From positions 1 through 26,195 of IMG/VR virus record IMGVR_UViG_3300027881_000065: a DNA stretch of 26,195 nucleotides. One strand, written 5' to 3'. The stretch's first letter is position 1. The number at the start of each line of letters is the position of its first letter. Origin of the DNA: a virus. This document shows, one piece after another, positions 22,129 to 26,195 of the stretch. A program made the translations under genes and the position numbers. Under the pieces are notes generated by a model. It saw nothing but the letters and a program-made list of their open reading frames with translations, did not search any database and was not told the origin of the DNA.

Positions 22129-22411
22129 CGGAGGAATCTACGGGGCGATCAAGGCACCCTGGGGGAAGAAGCTCAAGGGCGCCTGGGAAGCTGGCAAGGG
22201 CGCCACGGTCCAGGGGACCAAGGATGCCCTGGTGGACGCTGGCGTTGGTGGAGGCATAGGTGCCGCCGGCGGAGCTTTGGCCGGGGGTGTCGGTGCACTT
22301 CCTGGGGCGGCTGGTGGGGCAGCTACTGGGTTGATCACCGGTAGTGCCATCGGTGGTGTTCAGGGTGCTCGGGAGGCCGTTAAGCGGATGCAGCAGCAGG
22401 GCTGGAGATAG
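22088..22411 (+). CDS. -1 frame extension (107 codons) with KEAA peptide and glycine zipper, probably fused to the 630-residue protein by frameshift
   Basis: After a -1 slip on CCCAAAA the ribosome would read SLSKEAASPLHPLLGG and continue to TAG 22409-22411, giving a fusion of about 736 residues. The extension has a K-x-A peptide (SKEAASP), a basic helix (KKLKGAWEAGKGATVQ) and a glycine zipper (AGVGGGIGAAGGALAGG), the hallmarks of this protein class. As a separate gene it would need a TTG start at 22124 with no good ribosome-binding site. GGAGGA at 22130 has no start codon at a suitable distance. Alternatives are a one-base assembly error in the C/A run or a recently broken gene. The next gene starts right after the TAG. 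Confidence 0.6.
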   Translation, partial: SLSKEAASPLHPLLGGIYGAIKAPWGKKLKGAWEAGKGATVQGTKDALVDAGVGGGIGAAGGALAGGVGALPGAAGGAATGLITGSAIGGVQGAREAVKRMQQQGWR

Positions 22412-23362
22412 ATGACCGAGTGCCCCGACGAGACGTTCGACTTCAACAGTCCCTCCTGCAAGATCCAACTCGTGAACTTGCGGGTGTTGTCGTTGAGCGT
22501 CGACTACAACGAGGTGTTCTGGGACGTCCACGACACGGCTGAGGACGTTCTCGACTACACCTTCCAGGTTCTTCGCAGTGAGGCACCCGCTGGTCCGTGG
22601 GAGGAGCTCTCCCCCGAGATGAGCGACCAGTACGTGTTCGTCGACAACAAGGTGAAGGTCGGCAACATCTACCGGCAGTGGCACTACATCGTTCGGGTCA
22701 AGCACAACATCACGGGTGAGGTGAACGACTTCGGGCCAGTGGATAAGGCTCCGGAGCCTGACCTTGTAGCGGTTGAGCTGCGCAAGCACCTCAACCTGTT
22801 GTTCATGGAGTTCGCCGGCAGGCAGTGCTGGCTGCTCCCCGCCCGCACGTTCGGTCAGCGCTGCGCTGACTGCTGGAACCCCCGGCTGCAGAAGCAGACG
22901 CGTTCTGGCTGCCGCACCTGCTACGACACCAGCTTCGTCCGCGGCTACCACCGGCCGATTGAGATCTGGATTCAGTTCGATCCGATTCCGAAGGACGAGC
23001 AGCCGTCCAACCAGGGCAGGCTGCAGCAGAGCAGCACGACGGCGAAGATGAGCGCGTTCCCTCCGCTCAAGCCGGACGACCTCATCATCGAGCCGGAGAA
23101 CCAGCGGTGGGTAGTGCGCACAGTGAGCACCACGCAGCAGGGCCGTGCTCCGGTTCTTCAGAACATCGGACTACACTTGGTACCGACCACTGACATGGAG
23201 TACCGGGTCCCGCTCGAGCTCAACCGGGCGCTCAAGGACCTCTCGTTCAACCCCACCCGCAACTACGTGAATCCTCAGCACCTCGGCAATGACCAGGTGA
23301 AGGACATCGACTTCCCGCTCATCTACCAGCTCTACTCCAGCAACTACCCGCCGATCAAATGA
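22412..23362 (+). CDS. Neck/head-tail protein with FN3-like N-terminus and zinc-binding CxxC pairs, 316 residues
   Basis: The start ATG 22412 follows GGAGATAG, directly after the preceding stop. Residues 20-98 look like a fibronectin III-type sandwich (VLSLSVDYNEVFWDVHD, YTFQVLRSEAPAGPWEEL, YRQWHYIVRVKH). Residues 148-172 have GQRCADCWNP and SGCRTCYDT, with C151, C154, C167 and C170 as a likely zinc site, followed by a GYHRPIEIWIQFDP strand. Small proteins with this cysteine arrangement before the tail genes recur in large phages, as I remember them, and are usually annotated as structural. A head-closure or neck role is inferred. No KTA peptide is present. Its stop overlaps the next start (ATGA). 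Confidence 0.72.
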   Translation: MTECPDETFDFNSPSCKIQLVNLRVLSLSVDYNEVFWDVHDTAEDVLDYTFQVLRSEAPAGPWEELSPEMSDQYVFVDNKVKVGNIYRQWHYIVRVKHNITGEVNDFGPVDKAPEPDLVAVELRKHLNLLFMEFAGRQCWLLPARTFGQRCADCWNPRLQKQTRSGCRTCYDTSFVRGYHRPIEIWIQFDPIPKDEQPSNQGRLQQSSTTAKMSAFPPLKPDDLIIEPENQRWVVRTVSTTQQGRAPVLQNIGLHLVPTTDMEYRVPLELNRALKDLSFNPTRNYVNPQHLGNDQVKDIDFPLIYQLYSSNYPPIK

Positions 23363-24237
23363 ACGAGCACATCATTCATGGCTTCTTCGATGAGCTGACG
23401 AAGATCGGTCAGGAGCAGGACGACTACGCCTTGTATCGAGAAGCCTACGGAGAGCCCCACCCGTACGAAGCCAACCTGTCTCAGCAGCTGTCTCCGGAGA
23501 TGCTTGCGGTGATGCAGGGTCAGAGGCAGAAGGACAAGGAGCGGACGTTTGCTATTCTTACTCAGCCTGAGATCGAGCAGGCTGAGCAAGAAGCGGGAGA
23601 GCCGAGCTACCCGGACTTCCCAGTGTCCGATCCCAAGTGGGGAGGCAAAGCTGTGGGCGGCGCTGTAGGTGCTCTTGGTGGAGCAGGAGCAGGATTGCTG
23701 CTAGGCGGCGACGCTGTTGGTGCCGGGCTCGGTGGGCTCCTAGGTGGAGCCACCGGTCTTGCAGCAGGTGATGTTGTAGACGCCGTGCGCGAGCGGAAGA
23801 CTGAACAAGCCATGATGCCAGCGTATGAGAGGGCATTTGGTAGAGCGGACAAGAAGCACTGGCAGAACATTGGGTCCAATGTACTTGGGCAGCTGGGACA
23901 AGGTCAGCAGTTGTCACCCAAGGGAATCTACCCGTCGGACTGGGATTCTCAGAAGACTGCGGCAGCCAATCCTCAGTCGGTTCTTCGTCCGTACGTCAAG
24001 GGTGTGGCCGGTATGGGTATCGGCTCTGGAGTTGGCTGGTTGGGCATGGCGATGGCTGACAAGGCGCACCGGAGTGCGACCGGCAAAGGACTTCCTCGAG
24101 GACTGAAGGCGGCCATCCCCATCGTGGGTGCAGTGAGCGGGTTCATTTCAGCTGCGCTACAGGACAAGATGTTCAGCAAGGCCAAGAAGGAGCTGAACAA
24201 GGGCATGAGCTATGGCGGCCAAAACTCCAGAGACTGA
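23359..24237 (+). CDS. Glycine-zipper virion protein with N-terminal FFDELTKIG peptide, 292 residues
   Basis: The protein starts MNEHIIHGFFDELTKIGQEQ, the clearest N-terminal form of the F-x-E-L-x-K peptide. Residues about 98-145 are a glycine zipper (AVGALGGAGAGLLLGG, GAGLGGLLGGATGLAAGD). WDSQKTAAANPQ near 195 has an exact KTA. A third hydrophobic Gly-rich segment (GVAGMGIGSGVGWLGMAMA) and a final one (AAIPIVGAVSGFISAAL) could also insert in a membrane. It is coupled to its upstream neighbour by ATGA and overlaps the downstream gene by 26 bases. Codons end in A or T more often than in the flanking neck genes. I infer an internal or ejected membrane-interacting protein. No family is known to me. 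Confidence 0.75.
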   Translation: MNEHIIHGFFDELTKIGQEQDDYALYREAYGEPHPYEANLSQQLSPEMLAVMQGQRQKDKERTFAILTQPEIEQAEQEAGEPSYPDFPVSDPKWGGKAVGGAVGALGGAGAGLLLGGDAVGAGLGGLLGGATGLAAGDVVDAVRERKTEQAMMPAYERAFGRADKKHWQNIGSNVLGQLGQGQQLSPKGIYPSDWDSQKTAAANPQSVLRPYVKGVAGMGIGSGVGWLGMAMADKAHRSATGKGLPRGLKAAIPIVGAVSGFISAALQDKMFSKAKKELNKGMSYGGQNSRD

Positions 24238-25141
24238 GCCTACCCCGCTATTCCCGGGTAGCTTCAGGTACACGCCGCTGCAGGCCCTGCGTGAGCTCTT
24301 CATCGGGTTCCTCCACGGGTTGTTCAACGGTGCGCCCAAGGGCGCGTACCACTGGGAAGAGTCCGACGACACGACGGAGATCTTCATCCGGGATGAGGCG
24401 ACGGTGGCGGAGGAGACCCTGGGTGGTCGTCCACTCATCACCATCGTGCGCGGGCCCATCCAGTTTCACTCCCTCGGCCTCGACGACATGTTGAAGTACG
24501 AGGCGGACATCGACAAGAAGACCAAGACGGTTCTTGTTCCCGGCACGATGACCCTCAACTGCTGCTCGAGGGTGTCACTGGAGAGTGAGCAGATTGCCTG
24601 GGTGGTGATGGAGCACATCTGGATCCTTCGAGAGAAGCTGATCGGGAACCAGCTGTTGTTCGATACTGGGCAGCGTCCTCAGATGGGCTCGCCTTCACCC
24701 GCCGGCTCAATCATCGCGGACGGCAAGGGCAAGGAGTGGATCTGCACCCCGGTGTCCTTCCCGTTCCAGATGTACCGTACTTCTTCGTTCACTCCTCTCG
24801 GTCTTCAGATCGTGAGAAGTATCGAGAACCACATCGATTCTAGGCTTTACAGAATGCGGAACCTCGGGCCCCCGGCCATCACGCACGAGGTGCCCGTAGG
24901 GATACATGAGTGCCCGCCGCCCCCGGTCACTGCAGCCTCTGATGAGCGAGGAATGTCTCCAGACCCCGGGGGACGACGTCAGTACTTCTTGCCCAAGCAG
25001 CCACACCCCCTCAACCCAGCTAAGACGGTCACGGTGAGAACAGTCCGGCCATTCAGACCGGGCCTTAGACCATTTGTGGGAGTTCGCCCCGGTGCAGTTC
25101 CCATACCAGACCCCTGCGTGAAAGAATCTGAGTCGACGTAA
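24212..25141 (+). CDS. Probable neck or tail-completion protein upstream of the sheath, 309 residues
   Basis: AAGGG lies about 9 bases before ATG 24212, which is inside the previous gene (26-base overlap). The first 200 residues form a mixed alpha/beta domain (TTEIFIRDEATVAEE, PLITIVRGPIQFHSLGLDD, GTMTLNCCSRVSLESE, IAWVVMEHIWILREKL). The Arg-Gly-Pro strand followed by Leu-Gly-Leu-Asp-Asp and the Asn-Cys-Cys-Ser patch look conserved, and I associate them with proteins just before the tail sheath in large myophages. The last 90 residues are Pro/Arg-rich and disordered. The likely role is joining head to tail or capping the tail. The family is not named. No KTA peptide is present. Confidence 0.68.
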   Translation: MAAKTPETEPTPLFPGSFRYTPLQALRELFIGFLHGLFNGAPKGAYHWEESDDTTEIFIRDEATVAEETLGGRPLITIVRGPIQFHSLGLDDMLKYEADIDKKTKTVLVPGTMTLNCCSRVSLESEQIAWVVMEHIWILREKLIGNQLLFDTGQRPQMGSPSPAGSIIADGKGKEWICTPVSFPFQMYRTSSFTPLGLQIVRSIENHIDSRLYRMRNLGPPAITHEVPVGIHECPPPPVTAASDERGMSPDPGGRRQYFLPKQPHPLNPAKTVTVRTVRPFRPGLRPFVGVRPGAVPIPDPCVKESEST

Positions 25142-25171
25142 CCGTCAGGTTTCATCATAAGGAGCGCGTAC

Positions 25172-26195
25172 ATGGCCACGGCCCTCAATTCACTACCGCG
25201 CCCAGGCGTCCAGGTAATCCAACAGTTCCGGGCCCAGACCCCCACGATCATCACCCCGACCCTCGTTCCGAACGTGGTGGGCGTGTGCAAGCAGATCGTT
25301 GAACTACTGGTGAGCGATGGTGCCGGCGGACAGCTCTTGAACACCGATGCTGTGATCATCATGCCGGCGTTCTTCCTAGCCAAGGAAGGCAGTGGTGATC
25401 CCAAGCGCTACTTCGGCCTGCACGGCTTGCCGTTGGTGCTCAGCGTCAACAACTCGCCGGATGTCACCGTGACGTTCAGTGACCTCGCAGCTGGTGGCTT
25501 GCTCCCGTCTTCCATCGTGGAGCAGGTGCGTGCTGCCTTCGTGGCTCAGAAGATGACCGCAGCTCTGGCCGAGACGGTTGGCGACGACCAGTGGCAGCTC
25601 CGTACAGTTGGCACCGGCATCTTCCAGACCATCAAGATCCAGAGCACCACCAGCTCGGTGGTGGCGGACGCCTTCGGCATTGGTATCGGAAAGACCTACT
25701 ACGGTCTGACCGCGTACAACCAGCGGGACGTCCTCATTCCTCCGATCTCCTTCCCGGACCCTCGAGGGAACCTGAGTGAGCTCGCCTTCGAGCAGGACAG
25801 CCTGCGCGTCTGGCTCTCCTTGGGCAGCGGCACGGACATCCGTGAGGCCCTGCGTGACGAGGCCCTGCTGCAGTACGGCAACCCGAGCGAGCAAGCGGTT
25901 GTTCTGAGCGACAACGACGAGATCATCGACGGCACGATCACCTACCCCACCGATGTACAGGGCAAGAGTCTGTTCCTGAAGATCGATGGAGGTGCCGAGC
26001 AGGCGGTGGCCATCAGTGGAAGTCCAGCCACCGCCGGCGCGTTTGCGGCCGAGCTCGACTCTCTCATCCGTGGCGCCGTGGTGGACATCGTGGTCGTGGC
26101 AGGTGGAGACCAGGGCAAGCTGCGCATCACCAGCAACAAGGTGGGCGCGAGCTCCAAGGTGGAGATCACCGGCGGCACGTTGCTGGCCACGGTCA
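25172..26195 (+). CDS. Contractile tail sheath protein, N-terminal 341 residues (runs off right edge)
   Basis: AAGGAG lies 7 bases before ATG 25172. The N-terminus (LPRPGVQVIQQFRAQTPTII) is the PGV-x-V arm typical of tail sheath subunits, followed by TLVPNVVGVCKQI and an assembly domain. Two inserted alpha/beta domains follow, one with TVTFSDLAAGG and AFGIGIGK, the other with GKSLFLKIDGG, ATAGAFAAELDSLI and KLRITSNKVGA, a type common in phage sheaths. The sheath contracts around the tail tube to drive DNA delivery, so this gene identifies a myovirus-type tail. No stop codon occurs before the window end. It is the first gene after the neck cluster and probably precedes the tail tube gene. Confidence 0.82.
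   Translation, partial: MATALNSLPRPGVQVIQQFRAQTPTIITPTLVPNVVGVCKQIVELLVSDGAGGQLLNTDAVIIMPAFFLAKEGSGDPKRYFGLHGLPLVLSVNNSPDVTVTFSDLAAGGLLPSSIVEQVRAAFVAQKMTAALAETVGDDQWQLRTVGTGIFQTIKIQSTTSSVVADAFGIGIGKTYYGLTAYNQRDVLIPPISFPDPRGNLSELAFEQDSLRVWLSLGSGTDIREALRDEALLQYGNPSEQAVVLSDNDEIIDGTITYPTDVQGKSLFLKIDGGAEQAVAISGSPATAGAFAAELDSLIRGAVVDIVVVAGGDQGKLRITSNKVGASSKVEITGGTLLATV

Noticed and set aside
22091-22951. Minus-strand open frame of 286 codons across the frameshift region
   Set aside because: It covers the antisense of two differently framed plus-strand regions, has no folded-looking segments and no ribosome-binding site.

Overview
This window is the packaging and head/neck module of a large tailed bacteriophage, ending inside a contractile tail sheath gene, so the virus is most likely a myovirus-type member of Caudoviricetes. 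Plus-strand genes are packed tightly, with ATGA stop/start overlaps or gaps of a few bases. Recognisable landmarks appear in the usual order: terminase large subunit (3842-5635), prohead protease (8114-9802), scaffold-like and internal proteins (9890-14099), a probable decoration protein (14136-14678), the major capsid protein (14736-15857), head-completion and neck proteins (15951-25141) and the tail sheath (25172 to the right edge). The DNA is GC-rich. Two minus-strand genes encode lipoproteins with bacterial lipoboxes and Glu at mature position +2, which points to a Gram-negative host with an outer membrane. The host cannot be named from this sequence. No tRNA, rRNA, CRISPR array, integrase or insertion sequence was seen.

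Region by region: 1-853 is the 3' end of a virion-type gene. 921-2126 is a minus-strand cassette of three small genes, two of them lipoproteins, which looks like a host-modifying moron. 2177-3578 holds two unrecognised genes just before the terminase. A third antisense gene (3346-3843) starts head-to-head with the terminase on one shared CCATGG. 5601-6371 is another minus-strand cassette, with a MerR-like helix-turn-helix protein. A nearly identical AT-richer motif (core AAAAGAAGT) lies upstream of both lipoprotein transcription units and the HTH gene, and is a candidate phage-specific promoter. From 6388 to the right edge every gene is on the plus strand. The one clear intrinsic terminator lies directly after the capsid gene.

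How the genes fit together: the terminase packages DNA into a prohead built from capsid protein on scaffold-like proteins, and the protease matures it. Several large, low-complexity, Gly/Ala-rich proteins (7533, 10724, 17920, 20202 and 23359) carry glycine-zipper segments that could insert into or cross membranes. Seven proteins, five of them with KTA in or next to this class, share a recurring short peptide (exact KTA 13 times, plus looser forms such as EFINKLAAEG, EYIDKLAAG and FFDELTKIG). KTA is absent from terminase, capsid, sheath and neck proteins. I infer a set of internal or ejected virion proteins carrying a common protease-processing or capsid-targeting signal.

The most striking single site is at the end of the 20202 gene. 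A canonical -1 slippery heptamer (CCCAAAA), a 5-base spacer and a perfect 7-bp stem precede an open -1 frame that would add 107 residues with another glycine zipper. Also notable are two tandem paralogues (16974 and 17432) whose domain resembles segments of the tail sheath, and a ferritin-like helical segment in the 759-residue protein. No portal protein was recognised in the window.
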